Positions 1 to 9,487 of a stretch of 64,000 nt of DNA are shown here, in pieces. This stretch comes from Forficula auricularia (Eukaryota > Arthropoda > Insecta > Dermaptera > Forficulidae). Position 1 is the first letter of the stretch. Each line of letters starts with the position of its first letter. The notes below the pieces were generated by a model. That model saw nothing but the letters and a program-made list of their open reading frames with translations. It did not search any database and had not been told where the DNA came from. The position numbers and the translations under genes were made by a program. The stretch is taken from contig JALMQS010000030.1 of assembly GCA_024734495.1 (NCBI GenBank), positions 6,194,191 to 6,258,190 of the forward strand, given 5' to 3'.

Positions 1-1377
1 CCATTATATTTAGTTTATCGTCTTTGTCTGCAATTAGAAAATTACCTGATTCGTCTTTGTCTATATTATCTGGGTTTAAGTTAATATTTCTTATGATTTC
101 AACTTTATTGTTCGGAATTTTAATAATTTCTGGGATTATTGAAATTTCTTTTTTCTAAATATTCTATTGATTTGAGGGAATGTTTCTGATGAAACGTTAA
201 TTGGTATATTTTTTATCTTTTCTTCCCAGTAATTATTTTCCGAGCGTTGAAATTCATAATATATTTTTCTTTTCACCTCAGATAACAATTGTTTAAGGTC
301 AGTAAATTCGTTTGATTGTCTATTAAGGTTTTGTCTGTAAAATCTATTGATTTCGGTTATCAGGAAACTTTTTCTTTTTTGCAACTGCTTGATTTTTCTA
401 TTCAGAAATTTATCAATAGTATTTTTTCTTTTATATTTGGGAGTAGATTTTTCAATGGCTTTTTGAATACCTTTTTCAAGGATTTCGATGCCATTGTCTA
501 TCTCTCTATTATTTAAATTGTGTTGTGCCGAAATATTTAAAGTGATGTTTGAATTTAGAAAATTTTTAAAATTTTGAAAATTAGTTTTATTGAAGTTATA
601 TTTATGAGTTTCCTGGTTTTCTTCGAAATCAATAGATTGAGTATTATTTAATTTAATATCAGTTATTAGTCCGTTATGGTCGCTGTCGAAATGTACTATT
701 GGTACTTGTCTGTCGTTGACTTTATTTATTATTGTTATTCTTTGGTCTGCAAGAATTAAGTCTAGGTAAGACAAAGATTTAGGAAAAGATGGAATTTCCG
801 AGTGATATAATTTAAGATTATATCTAAACTCGTTATCATTGATCCAGTTATTTAATTTTGTCCCCTTATAGTTGTCGGTGGAATTACTCCAACATGTATG
901 TTTGGCGTTAAAGTCACCGGCTACGTAGTAGAGGTTATCATTATTCCCTAATTTTAATGTGCCGAAAAGGTTGTCTATTTCTTTAATAAAATTTTGTTCA
1001 TTTTTATGTGAACTATAAATTGATACTAGAATTAAATTTGTGTTGTCTTTAAGACTAATTTTGATGATTGTGTGTTCTAAAGAGGTGTTGAACATTAATT
1101 TTGGATTTAGAATTTGCTTGAATTTAATATTTTTTTTTATCAAGATAGCTGTACCCCCTCCTCTAGTGCGAGTGCCTCTATCGGTCCTGATACAGTCATA
1201 TTTTTCGAATTCAAATTTGTCACTACTATTTAATTTAGTTTCAGTCACCAAAATAGCATCGGGTACATACCTTTCTGAAGCTCGCAATATGTCTGCCTGC
1301 TTATTTTTTGAGGCAAGAGAGTTTATATTTATCGAAATTATTTTGAAGCCTGTATTGAGGATAAGCTGGCAAACATC
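1..1377 (-). pseudogene. Element A ORF2: endonuclease domain, start of RT region (partial, frameshifted)
   Basis: ORF2 would encode the endonuclease-reverse transcriptase that nicks target DNA and copies the element RNA. The visible part is the endonuclease: VTETKLNS (catalytic Glu region), AGDFNAKH, SYLDLILAD and FDSDHNGL (C-terminal Asp-His pair) appear in the usual order. The frame is open from 1377, overlaps the ORF1 stop by about 39 nt, and has no ATG until 1287. The residues before that ATG (FKIISININSLAS) match element B, so translation probably begins by reinitiation near the ORF1 stop rather than at 1287. A frameshift in an A-rich stretch near 150 stops the frame at 136, and the alternative frame restores homology to element B up to base 1. 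It is inactive as it stands. Confidence 0.85.
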
Positions 1378-2713
1378 TTAGCGAAGTTGTCGTTTTGTTG
1401 CTTCACGGCTTCAAAAATGCACTTCACTTGCTCTTCTAGGTATTTGAGCCTTGCTTCCTGACCATTGGGAGGGGCTGCACGTGGTGGGTGGGCGTCCGTC
1501 TTCTCCGGTTGTCGGGCAGCCGCTGCCGGGGGCCTGGCTCCCCATGCCGCCGGACGGATACTTTCAAGTTTATTTTTTCTTTTGATTTCATTTTCTTGTT
1601 TTTTTCTTCAATTTTTTTCTTTATTACTATAGCCTTCGGGCATCCATGCCAGGATGCAGGGTGTCCCTGTTGTCCGCAGGAGACGCAGTTCAGGGCTTCT
1701 TTCGCGGCGTCGGTTTTGATCGGACATTGTCCGCGTACGTGTGAATTGTCCGGGCACTTCACGCACCGGTAATTCAGAAAACAATTAAAACTAACGTGTC
1801 CGAAGCGTTGGCAGTTTCTACACTGCGTTAGATCTTTTTTGATTATCCTTTCCCATTTAACCCTTTGGTAGTGTATCGAAGTTATTTTGAATAACTCCGA
1901 TACGCTGCTTTCTGGACTTATTTGAACCAGAAAGATGGGCAATTCTGTGCCATTTTTATTTGAAGCCCTCGTTTTAAATCTTTCGATTTTTGTGAGTTTC
2001 AAATTTTCTGCTTCTTTAGTGGTTAGACCTTCTTTAACCTCGTCGACCGTGGTGTTGGTTGATAGGCCTTTAAGAACGAAAGTTTGCGGCTTCTCACTTT
2101 TTGGTGTAAAAGTATGAAACGCATACTGTCGTTCTTTTAAGAGGGTGAGCATTTTTTTGTGGATCTCCAAGTTTTCAATTTGGAGCGTACTATTAAATTT
2201 ATTATTTTTTTTTATAATGAATTTTTTGTAGTTGAATTTATCAGTAAGAAATCTAATTATTTCTTGCTGATTGATTGATTGAAATATAATAGGTGGAGGT
2301 TTACCGTTTATCTTTTTCGGCATTGGTGTAGTTATCTCCAGTGGGGTAGTCCTTTTGATTGCGGGGGTCGATTGAGGAGGTGTATTTTCGTTCCTCTTCC
2401 TCTTGGGCTGTCCGAGAGGCTGGTCATCAAGCGGTCGCTTGATTTGTTGTCCTGTTTTAATTCTTTCTTCTTCTTTTTCTTGGTCCATATCTTCAGTCCA
2501 GTTGGTATCGCGTTTGTCTTTTTCAATGCCGGTCGTCATGATGTGTTCCATTTGGGCCCTCTCCGTTTCTTCGTTTTCCTGCTGGAAGTCCAGTTTGAAT
2601 TTGTCTGCGATGATTTCTCGCAGTTTCTTATTCTCTTCTGTTAAGCGTTTAACAGTAAGCTTAAGTTCTTCGAAATCTTTCGGGTCTATCATGGTGATCA
2701 CGTCGGATGCCAT
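1338..2713 (-). pseudogene. Element A ORF1, gag-like zinc-knuckle protein (one frameshift)
   Basis: ORF1 proteins of Jockey-type elements bind element RNA in the nucleoprotein particle. In order there is an N-terminal coiled-coil-like segment (LKLTVKRLTEENKKLREII), a charged Pro/Thr-rich linker, a conserved GKPPPIIFQ block, an RRM-like region, then three cysteine knuckles (CRNCQRFGHVSFNC, CVKCPDNSHVRGQC, CVSCGQQGHPASWHGC). I place the start at ATG 2713 (MASD), because element B also starts MAS; a longer frame uses a GTG. A 1-nt loss near 1555-1580 moves the frame out of phase. In the other phase a C-terminal coiled coil (LKYLEEQVKCIFEAVKQQN) matches element B and ends at 1338. Confidence 0.85.
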
Positions 2714-2869
2714 ATTCACAGAAATAATCCTGACGAAGTATGATAGAGGTAGAGTTAAGATTTCTAACCGAACATGTGAGAGATGAAAAAAAAAAAAAAA
2801 AGATTATTGTTATAATATATAGAAATCTAAATTGGACCATGATAGGAAAATTTAGATATATTTATTATA

Positions 2870-2892
2870 GAAATATGCTTGATTATTTATAT
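2870..2892 (-). promoter_or_regulatory. Possible snRNA 3'-end formation element downstream of U1 copy 1
   Basis: Just downstream of the U1 3' end (minus strand) lies an AT-rich stretch with AAATAATCAAG. Its position and rough character suit a metazoan snRNA 3' box, which directs Integrator cleavage, but the match to the vertebrate consensus is weak. It is conserved in every unit, which proves little because whole units are homogenised. Confidence 0.25.
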
Positions 2893-3056
2893 GTCCGGGT
2901 TAGCGCGAACGCAGACCCGACTACCAAAAATTGCGCGCCCGAGTTGCCCACATTTGGGGCAATCGCACGGGTCAACCCGTCCTTAGTGCAATGGACAGGT
3001 CTCGCCATGAAATAACCACCTTAATGATCATGGTAAATTTTGCGCCAGGTAAGTAT
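2893..3056 (-). ncRNA. U1: U1 snRNA, copy 1 (reference copy)
   Basis: U1 snRNA pairs with the 5' splice site as the core of the U1 snRNP. The minus-strand RNA begins AUACUUACCUGGC, the invariant metazoan U1 5' end. Its length of 164 nt equals that of human U1. Stem-loop I keeps ACCA/UGGU and AAAU/AUUU pairings. Stem-loop II is GUCC-AUUGCACUAA-GGAC, with the U1A/SNF AUUGCAC loop. Stem-loop III is UUGCCC...GGGCAA. The Sm site AAUUUUUGG precedes stem-loop IV, which is closed by a UUCG loop. Stems are preserved although many bases differ from vertebrate U1, which argues for function. One oddity: the U1-70K loop reads GAUCAUUAAGG rather than GAUCANGAAGG. Confidence 0.97.
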
Positions 3057-3114
3057 GCTTAAATCGGCTCCTCTCTCTATTAATGTACAAGTTGCTAATA
3101 ATTTACATTCCAAG
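3057..3114 (-). promoter_or_regulatory. Candidate U1 promoter region (PSE-like), representative unit
   Basis: This is the first about 58 bp upstream of U1 copy 1. Arthropod snRNA genes depend on a proximal sequence element about 40-60 bp upstream of the start. A block containing TTAGCAACTTGTACATTAAT (about -25 to -45, minus strand) has a CAACT core loosely like insect PSEs, and no TATA box is evident nearer the start. I infer the role from position only; the exact boundaries are uncertain. Confidence 0.3.
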
Positions 3115-4252
3115 AATTTTAAATTATTCAATAATTATTTACAAATTTATTCTTCATTTTTTAATAATAAAATTATAACTAAAATAATAACATATTATTT
3201 ATTAATAGTTTAAGCAGTAGAGATTTTATTATTTTTCTTTGAAATTTTAGTAAAAACATTAAAAATTATAAAAAAATTAATATCACCTTCTGCGCTGCTC
3301 CCATCTAGCGAATATTTCATTAACTGTCAGTAAATGTATGGGAAGTTTTGATTTTGTTAACCCGGCGCGCTGTTAGATAATAAGCGTCCATTATACCTGA
3401 AGAAGTAAAAAAATTATGAATATAAATTTATTTTAAATATATAAATAGATATCTATATTATTATAAAATATATGTACTTCAGCATGACTAAAAAAAAAAA
3501 AAATACTTTAAATTTAATAAACTGTACTATAAAATATCGGAGGGTGTTCAAAAGTATTCGTGTTAAAACAAAGCCAGATATAATTCTTCTTAAACTACTA
3601 TAAAATATTTTCAAATTATATTTTAATAGTAAAAAATACTTTTAATTTTTTAGAGCAAGAAATATGTTTTCATTTAAACTATATTTCAATTTTTATTAAT
3701 AGGGTAGAATTTAAAATAATTCTTTATAATATAATAATATTTTTAAAGAATTATTAAATTCCCTAATTTTAATATAATAATATTTTTAAAGAATTATTAT
3801 ATTATTATCTTATTAATTAATATTTTATTTATTTAATTTTAAGTATATCCAAAATTTTAAATTTTTTTTAAAAAAATCTGTTTCCGACATCTTCTTATTT
3901 CATTATTATAATTGATTTTTTTTTTTATTCAATATTTTTTATATTTATTATTTTATTATTTGTAATCAATGGACAATGCATATCAACGACGTAGAAGCAA
4001 AGCTTCTACCGACAGTCCCACGACTGTCTGTATTTTTTCATACACTGTTTTTGAGTTATAAGTTTGTCTCAAGATAAAAAAACTCACGAGGTATAATTCC
4101 AGATAGAGGTAGAGTTAAGATTTCTAACCGAACATGTGAGAGATGAAAAAAAAAAAAAAAAGATTATTGTTATAATATATAGAAATCTAAATTGGACCAT
4201 GATAGGAAAATTTAGATATATTTATTATAGAAATATGCTTGATTATTTATAT
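3057..4252. repeat. U1 array spacer (representative unit) with two hairpins
   Basis: The spacer is AT-rich, with a less AT-rich block at about 3290-3410 and internal duplications (a TAATATTTTTAAAGAATTAT block occurs twice at about 3730-3800). At 3991-4009 there is a perfect 8-bp inverted repeat GTAGAAGC-AAA-GCTTCTAC, immediately followed by GACAGTC-CCAC-GACTGTC at 4011-4028. Inner units change one base of the first hairpin (GAAGAAGC). This spacer carries edge-type variants (TTTTAATTTT, AAATATG, CACGAGG) not present in the inner units. Confidence 0.85.
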
Positions 4253-4394
4253 GTCCGGGTTAGCGCGAACGCAGACCCGACTACCAAAAATTGCGCGCCC
4301 GAGTTGCCCACATTTGGGGCAATCGCACGGGTCAACCCGTCCTTAGTGCAATGGACAGGTCTCGCCATGAAATAACCACCTTAATGATCATGGT
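4253..4394 (-). pseudogene. U1: U1 snRNA copy 2, 3' part (nt 23-164), split by element B
   Basis: This holds U1 nucleotides 23-164, sequence-identical by eye to copy 1. The remaining 22 nt of the 5' end, including the 5' splice-site-pairing sequence, lie 5.1 kb away at 9503-9524. The two parts sum to exactly 164 nt. The gene cannot give a normal U1. Confidence 0.95.
4380..4394. repeat. Target-site duplication of element B, left copy (15 bp)
   Basis: CTTAATGATCATGGT is repeated exactly at 9488-9502. It corresponds to U1 nucleotides 23-37, the 5' arm and loop of stem-loop I. A perfect 15-bp duplication is typical of target-primed reverse transcription and suggests a recent insertion. Confidence 0.95.
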
Positions 4395-4849
4395 TTTTTT
4401 TTAGTTTTAAATGTCAGTTTATTAAGCAAATTTATATACATATGATTTTTTTTTATTAGGTCCCCTAACATTTTAGGACCTTGTGTTAATATATTTGATC
4501 TAACCTACATTGCCGGCCTGGCATTCGGGGTTATTTTTTATAATTACATTTTTTTTTCTTTACAAATTTTTAACAGTTTGGTTTTTTCAAAAATTGAATA
4601 AAAATAAGGTTTACATTGGTTTTTGCAAGGAAAAAGCTGAGAAACCTTGCTATTCTATGAGAGGAAAGAAGAGAAAAGAAAGAGGTAGGTATTGTACACA
4701 AGAGAAAGGAACAAAAGGAGGGATAGTAAGAGTGGGGGGGGGGGGGTGAAGAGGTTTTATAAAATTTGCATTTTATTTACATATTCTTTTTTTTTTTTTT
4801 TTTTAACTTTAGATATGATAATAATAATAATAAAATTAACAGTGTCCAG

Positions 4850-7800
4850 TCACTGGTCCAGCCACCAGCATTTTTCAAGGCGTGCCTCTCCCTTCCACTT
4901 TTTTCTGAAAAAGGCTTTATTGTATCGCCAGTTGGAATTTAGCTGTCTAATATCTAGGAGCGGATCAATTAACAATTTTTTATTGTTCCTATTTCTACTT
5001 AAATGGTATAGGATAGGAACTTTATTATTGTCCTGTATATACCCACGCGCGTCCAGAAAGGGAAACGCTTCAGGTGGTATAAAACCCGTTTGAAGGGTTT
5101 TCTCAAGGTATAGTTCGTTCGGGTATACCGATCCAAAGATTAAACTGTTCTCTGTTACTTTAACTACCTGAATGTAGAATTTACGAATTAAATTTAGAAT
5201 GAAGCAATCAATTCTGCTTATTTGGGCCGAATCATATAATTTTGAATTTGAAATATATTTCAGGTAGTTTGATTCTGGGCTTCTGTACAAGCCTGTGCAC
5301 GCCCTTAGGCATTTTCTTTCGAAAATTCTAAGGGTTTCCATCGCGGATGCGCTTTGATTGAACCAAACGCTACATCCGTATGTGATGACAGGTCTTATAA
5401 ACGTACAGTAGCTCATTATTTTCAATTTTGGATCGATATTCGCGTTAAAGAATAATTCCTTGAGCGCCATAAACGCCTTATTGGCTTTCATCAATTTGTG
5501 ATCTAAGTGTTTATTAAACAACAGGCGGTCGTCTAAAGTGATGCCTAAATATTTAACTTCTCTTTTGTGAGGAATATCTATACCGTTAACTCTGATTTGG
5601 AATTGTTTCCATTTACCAGAGATGAGGTATTTGTTTTTATTTGTTATTGGAGGTCTGAATAGGATAGTCTCACATTTATCCAGGTTTATCTTTAATTTCC
5701 ACCTGTTATAATAAGCGTGAGCCAGTCCTACCAGCCGCTCCAATTTGGATTCAATTTCTTCAATTTTGGAACCTGTTGTGTAAACAATTAGATCATCGAC
5801 ATAAGCCAACGCACCTGAGCCGTTTCCTTTATTTAGCTTGTTGGCATTTACAAGATCGCTTGTAAATAAATTAAATAAAATGGGGGAGGTGACCGTGCCT
5901 TGCTGAATGCCCTGGGTGACCTTGAATACAATGGACGATTCAGCTCCCTTGTCAGCGATGACAAAGGTTCTTTCATCAATCATATTAAAGATCATTTTAA
6001 CCAGGTCCTTATCCAGCTGGTGTACTTTTAACAGCTTAGCAATCAGGCCTTCCCGCCACGTGCAGTCAAACGCCTTTTCTATGTCCACGAGGCAGGCCCC
6101 AACGCATTTGTTATCATTCAACGCCCAGCATATTTCAGATGTTAGTCTACTAACTGCGTGGATGCAAGAATGCTTGTATCTGAATCCGAATTGGCTCTCA
6201 GGTATGAGGTTACGTTCTTGTGAGGCCGAAATGATTCTTTTATTAATGATAATCTCTAGTACCTTTCCGATATTAGGAAGAAGGCTAATTGGTCGTAGGC
6301 TAGTCAAAAGTGAGGGGTCTTTGTCCTTTTTGGGGATGGCTATAATCTTCGCTTTTTTCCATTTTGATGGAAAATAGTGGTTATTTAATGAATTATTAAA
6401 TATAATAGTATAATAGGCTATAATTTTTTTGGGGAGGTGTTTTAAAATAATATTTGGAATTCCATCGATACCTGTGGTTTTTTTGTTGTTCAGTTTCCGA
6501 AATATGAGTTTTGTTTCTTTATAATTTGTGAACGGGTATTCATTGTTCCAAAAGGTTGGGTCTAGTGAATTATTATCTATAGAAAAGTTTTGAATAGATC
6601 TGTTAGACAGTGTGTCTCTATAGATCTCATTCTTAAGATTATTATAAATATCTTCAATTGTTCTATTTCTTGTCTCTAATCCCAAGTCTTTGTTTTGTGT
6701 GTGAATGAGTTCGAAATGTGAACCTATTATGTTTAGTTTATCGTCTTTGTCTGTGATCAGGAATTTACCTGATTCGTCTTTTGTTATGTTGTCTGGGTTT
6801 AGGTTAACATTTCTTATGATTTCAATGTTATTGCTCGGAATTTTAATAATATCTGGGATTGCCGAAGATTCAGTTTTTCTAAAGATTTTATTAATTTGAG
6901 GAAAAGTTTCTGAAGAAACATTTAAAGGAATGTTTCTTATTTTTTCTTCCCAGTAATTATTTTCCGAGCATTGAAATTCATAGTATATTTTTCTTTTCAC
7001 CTCAGCTAATAATAGTTTTAGATTGAAAAAGTCGTTTGAGTGTCTGTCTAGATTTTGTCTGTAATATCGATTGATTTCGGTAATCAAGAAGCTTTTTGTT
7101 TTTTGTAGATGTTTGATTTTTCTATTCAGAAATTTATCAACCGAGTTTGAGTTTTTATACCGTGGAGTGGATTTTTCAATGGCTTTTTGGATTCCTTTCT
7201 CAAGGTTTTCAATAGCATTGTTTATTTCATTATTGTTTAAATTTTGGTTAGCCGAAATGTTTAAATTACAATTTGCATTTATATTTGTTTTAAACTTTTG
7301 AAAATTTGTTTTATTGAAGTTGAATTTGTTAGTTTCTTGATTTTCCTCGAAATCGATAGATGATGAGTCGTTTATTTTAATGTCGGTGATTAGTCCCCTA
7401 TGGTCGCTGTCGAAATTTATAACTGGTACTTGAGTGTCGTTGATTTTATTTGTTACCGTTAGTCTATGGTCAGCAATGATTAAGTCTAGGTAAGACAAAG
7501 ACTGGGGAAAAGATGGAATTTCCGAGTGGTATAAATTAAAGTTGTATTTAAACTCGTTTTCATAGACCCATTTGTTTAATTTTGTCCCTCTATAGTTATC
7601 GATGGAATTGCTCCAATTTCTGTGTTTGGCGTTGAGGTCGCCGGCTATGTAATAGAGATTATCATTATTCCCTAATTTTAAAATGTCGAAAAGTTTGTTG
7701 ATTTCTTTAATGAATGCCCATTCATTTTTCTGTGTGCTGTATATTGATATTAAGAATAAATTTTTGCTATTTTTTAAATTGATTTTAATAATGGTATATT

Positions 7801-8089
7801 CTAAACATTTGTTGAGCATTAATTTTGAATTTTGGATGTGTTTGAATTTAATGTTTCTTTTAATTAATATTGCAGTGCCCCCGCCCCTGGCTCCTGAGGG
7901 CCTATCGGTTCGAATACAATCATATCTCGCAAATTCCATTTTGTGACTACTATTTAATTTAGTTTCAGTTAATAAAATAACATCTGGAACATACCTTTTT
8001 GAAACCTCTAGGACATTTGCCTGTTTATCTCTTGAAGCAAGTGAATTAATATTAATTGAAATAATCTTAAATCCTATCGCGATTCTCGG
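4850..8089 (-). CDS. Element B ORF2: endonuclease-reverse transcriptase, apparently intact
   Basis: The open frame gives about 1,079 residues and ends LDQ. The endonuclease occupies roughly the first 260 residues: LTETKLNS, AGDLNAKH, SYLDLIIAD and FDSDHRGL. The RT follows: LRPISLLPNIGKVLE, SQFGFRYKHSC, VDIEKAFDCTW, GIQQGTVTSPILFNL, the catalytic box AYVDDLIV near residue 763, and KYLGITLDD. The C-terminal region has RPVITYGCSVW and a CLRACTG segment. The box is YVDD where Jockey elements usually have YADD. No ATG precedes residue 51 (7939), but the 23 nt overlapping ORF1 and the following FKIISININSLAS match element A, so translation probably starts by reinitiation close to the ORF1 stop. There are no internal stops, so it may encode active enzyme. 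Confidence 0.93.
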   Translation of the reverse strand, partial: PRIAIGFKIISININSLASRDKQANVLEVSKRYVPDVILLTETKLNSSHKMEFARYDCIRTDRPSGARGGGTAILIKRNIKFKHIQNSKLMLNKCLEYTIIKINLKNSKNLFLISIYSTQKNEWAFIKEINKLFDILKLGNNDNLYYIAGDLNAKHRNWSNSIDNYRGTKLNKWVYENEFKYNFNLYHSEIPSFPQSLSYLDLIIADHRLTVTNKINDTQVPVINFDSDHRGLITDIKINDSSSIDFEENQETNKFNFNKTNFQKFKTNINANCNLNISANQNLNNNEINNAIENLEKGIQKAIEKSTPRYKNSNSVDKFLNRKIKHLQKTKSFLITEINRYYRQNLDRHSNDFFNLKLLLAEVKRKIYYEFQCSENNYWEEKIRNIPLNVSSETFPQINKIFRKTESSAIPDIIKIPSNNIEIIRNVNLNPDNITKDESGKFLITDKDDKLNIIGSHFELIHTQNKDLGLETRNRTIEDIYNNLKNEIYRDTLSNRSIQNFSIDNNSLDPTFWNNEYPFTNYKETKLIFRKLNNKKTTGIDGIPNIILKHLPKKIIAYYTIIFNNSLNNHYFPSKWKKAKIIAIPKKDKDPSLLTSLRPISLLPNIGKVLEIIINKRIISASQERNLIPESQFGFRYKHSCIHAVSRLTSEICWALNDNKCVGACLVDIEKAFDCTWREGLIAKLLKVHQLDKDLVKMIFNMIDERTFVIADKGAESSIVFKVTQGIQQGTVTSPILFNLFTSDLVNANKLNKGNGSGALAYVDDLIVYTTGSKIEEIESKLERLVGLAHAYYNRWKLKINLDKCETILFRPPITNKNKYLISGKWKQFQIRVNGIDIPHKREVKYLGITLDDRLLFNKHLDHKLMKANKAFMALKELFFNANIDPKLKIMSYCTFIRPVITYGCSVWFNQSASAMETLRIFERKCLRACTGLYRSPESNYLKYISNSKLYDSAQISRIDCFILNLIRKFYIQVVKVTENSLIFGSVYPNELYLEKTLQTGFIPPEAFPFLDARGYIQDNNKVPILYHLSRNRNNKKLLIDPLLDIRQLNSNWRYNKAFFRKKWKGEARLEKCWWLDQ

Positions 8090-9358
8090 TCATACTGGCG
8101 AGCATTCTTAAAAAGTGTTCATTTTGCTGTTTGATGGCTTCATATATTTTTTCTATGTTAGCCTCCAGGTGTTTGAGTCTCTCCTCGTGTTTGTTTGGTA
8201 GGTTCTCCTTTGGTGGGGGTTCGGCCGTTGCCGCTGTTTTTTGTACTCCCGCCTGGGACCTGGTTTGCCACACCGATGACTGCACACTATTAATTTTATG
8301 TTTTCTTCTGTCTTCGTTTTCCGCTTTCTTGTTTAGGATATTCTTTTTTATTTCCGTAGCCTTCGGGCATCCATGGAATGATGCTGGGTGTCCTTTCTGC
8401 CTGCAGGATATGCAGCTCAGCTGTTCTTTCGGGGTTTCTTTTTGTATTGGGCATTCGCCTCGCAGGTGTTCACTGTCGATACATTTCACGCATCTGTACT
8501 TCATATTACAGTTAGAGCTCACGTGACCAAATCGTTGGCAATTTCGGCACTGTGTGAGGTCTTTTTTATTTATTTTTTCCCAATTTATTTTTTGGAAGAA
8601 GACCGTTGTTATTTTTAGCAGTTCTTGCACTCTGCTTTCTGGGCTTAACTGTACTAGGAAAATAGGCAATTCCCTTTTGTTTTTTGTAGATTGGTTCGTT
8701 TTGAACCTTTCTATTTTAATAAACTCCACTTGTTCATAGGATTTTAAGGCCTCTTGAACATCTTGAAGCTTGGTGTCGTCTGCCATACCTTTGAGTAGGT
8801 ATGTGTGTGGTTTTTCATCTTTCGGCGTGTATGTATGGAATTGATATTGCCGGTCTTTCAGCAGTTTTATCATGCTTTTATATACCTCTAAGTTATGTAT
8901 TTGGAGGCTGCTTTTATATTTATTCGTTTTTTTATTACGAATTCTTTTGTATTAAAGTTTTCCGTGAGGAATCGTATGAATTGCCCTTGGTTGATTTGCT
9001 GGAAAATGATTGGTGGTGGTTTACCTTTTGGAGTTCTGTTTATGTTAGTGTCCATGTTAGTAGACACAGCGGGTGTTGGTTGTGGATTCTGCGTTCTCTC
9101 TGTCCGGGCTAACTTCCTTACGGGTTGGCACGCTGGTGAGTCGGCTTGTTCCTCGCTGGTTCCTGACCTTTTTTTGAGATTTTGTTCCACGTGGGTTTTT
9201 TCTTTTTCTTCTATGTCGCTGTTTTCTTTAGAGATTGCCTGGTATTTTTTGTCCTGAGCTTTGATGTACTCTTTAAGTTTATTGTTTTCTTCTTTGAGAA
9301 GTTTTATTTCATTGTATAGAATTTGAATATCCATTTCCGTATTTTGGCTGGATGCCAT
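8067..9358 (-). pseudogene. Element B ORF1, gag-like zinc-knuckle protein (single A-run frameshift)
   Basis: ORF1 starts MASSQNTEMD with a coiled-coil-like heptad region (YNEIKLLKEENNKLKEY), then a polar linker, GKPPPIIFQ, and an RRM-like middle. Three knuckles follow (CRNCQRFGHVSSNC, CVKCIDSEHLRGEC, CISCRQKGHPASFHGC), and it ends with a second coiled coil and TENRDRI. The first frame stops at 8888. The second frame (from about 8933 to 8067) continues the homology to element A. The break is a run of seven T at 8927-8933 (A on the coding strand), where one more base would restore phase. This could be a real mutation or a homopolymer sequencing error. Length in phase would be about 430 residues. 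Confidence 0.9.
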
Positions 9359-9487
9359 GCTGCTGGTAGGGTTTTTTCTTTTTTTTTTTCTGACGGCAAA
9401 GTTTTTAATTTTGGTCGGAAATAATTGTCACTTTCTCACGGGATATAAAAATACGTTTTATCTGGCAGAGTTTTTCCTTAAAAGATC

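Larger units (their letters stand above)
1..2741 (-). mobile_element. Jockey-like non-LTR retrotransposon, element A (3' part beyond window)
   Basis: This is a two-ORF non-LTR element read on the minus strand. ORF1 has gag-like CCHC knuckles, and ORF2 opens with an apurinic-type endonuclease. It is clearly related to element B at 4395-9487 but diverged at many residues, so it is a separate lineage or subfamily. The 5' end joins U1-array spacer at about 2741/2742: standard units read ATTCCAG then ATAGAGG, whereas here the bases before ATAGAGG are foreign. Only about 28 bp precede the ORF1 ATG, against 129 bp in element B, so the 5' end may be truncated. The RT domain, 3' end and target-site duplication lie left of the window. 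Confidence 0.9.
4395..9487 (-). mobile_element. Jockey-like non-LTR retrotransposon, element B, full length, inside a U1 gene
   Basis: This 5,093-bp element is read on the minus strand: a 129-bp 5' UTR, ORF1 (9358-8067), ORF2 (8089-4850), a 455-bp 3' UTR and a short A tail (T-run at 4395-4402 on the plus strand). The 3' UTR carries a G-run at about 4733-4747 and a T-run at 4788-4804. Endonuclease, RT and zinc-knuckle ORF1 place it in or near the Jockey clade; no RNase H domain is evident. The only visible defect is a 1-nt loss in an ORF1 A-run. The spacing of flanking U1 units returns to 1358 bp when the insertion is removed, confirming its limits. Confidence 0.95.

Noticed and set aside
2279..2644. 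Plus-strand frames of 90-130 aa opposite elements A and B
   Set aside because: Shadows of ORF1 and ORF2 on the other strand; no homology.
2893..3056. 5S rRNA or other tandem RNA gene
   Set aside because: The 5' end AUACUUACCUGGC, the Sm site and the stem-loop order identify U1; no 5S internal promoter is present.
4136..4375. 79-aa open frame starting MRDEKKKK (also at 29,630 and 2,740)
   Set aside because: It is the antisense of U1 and its 3' flank. It is open only in edge units, where ATG replaces ATT, and the protein would be translated from structured snRNA complement.
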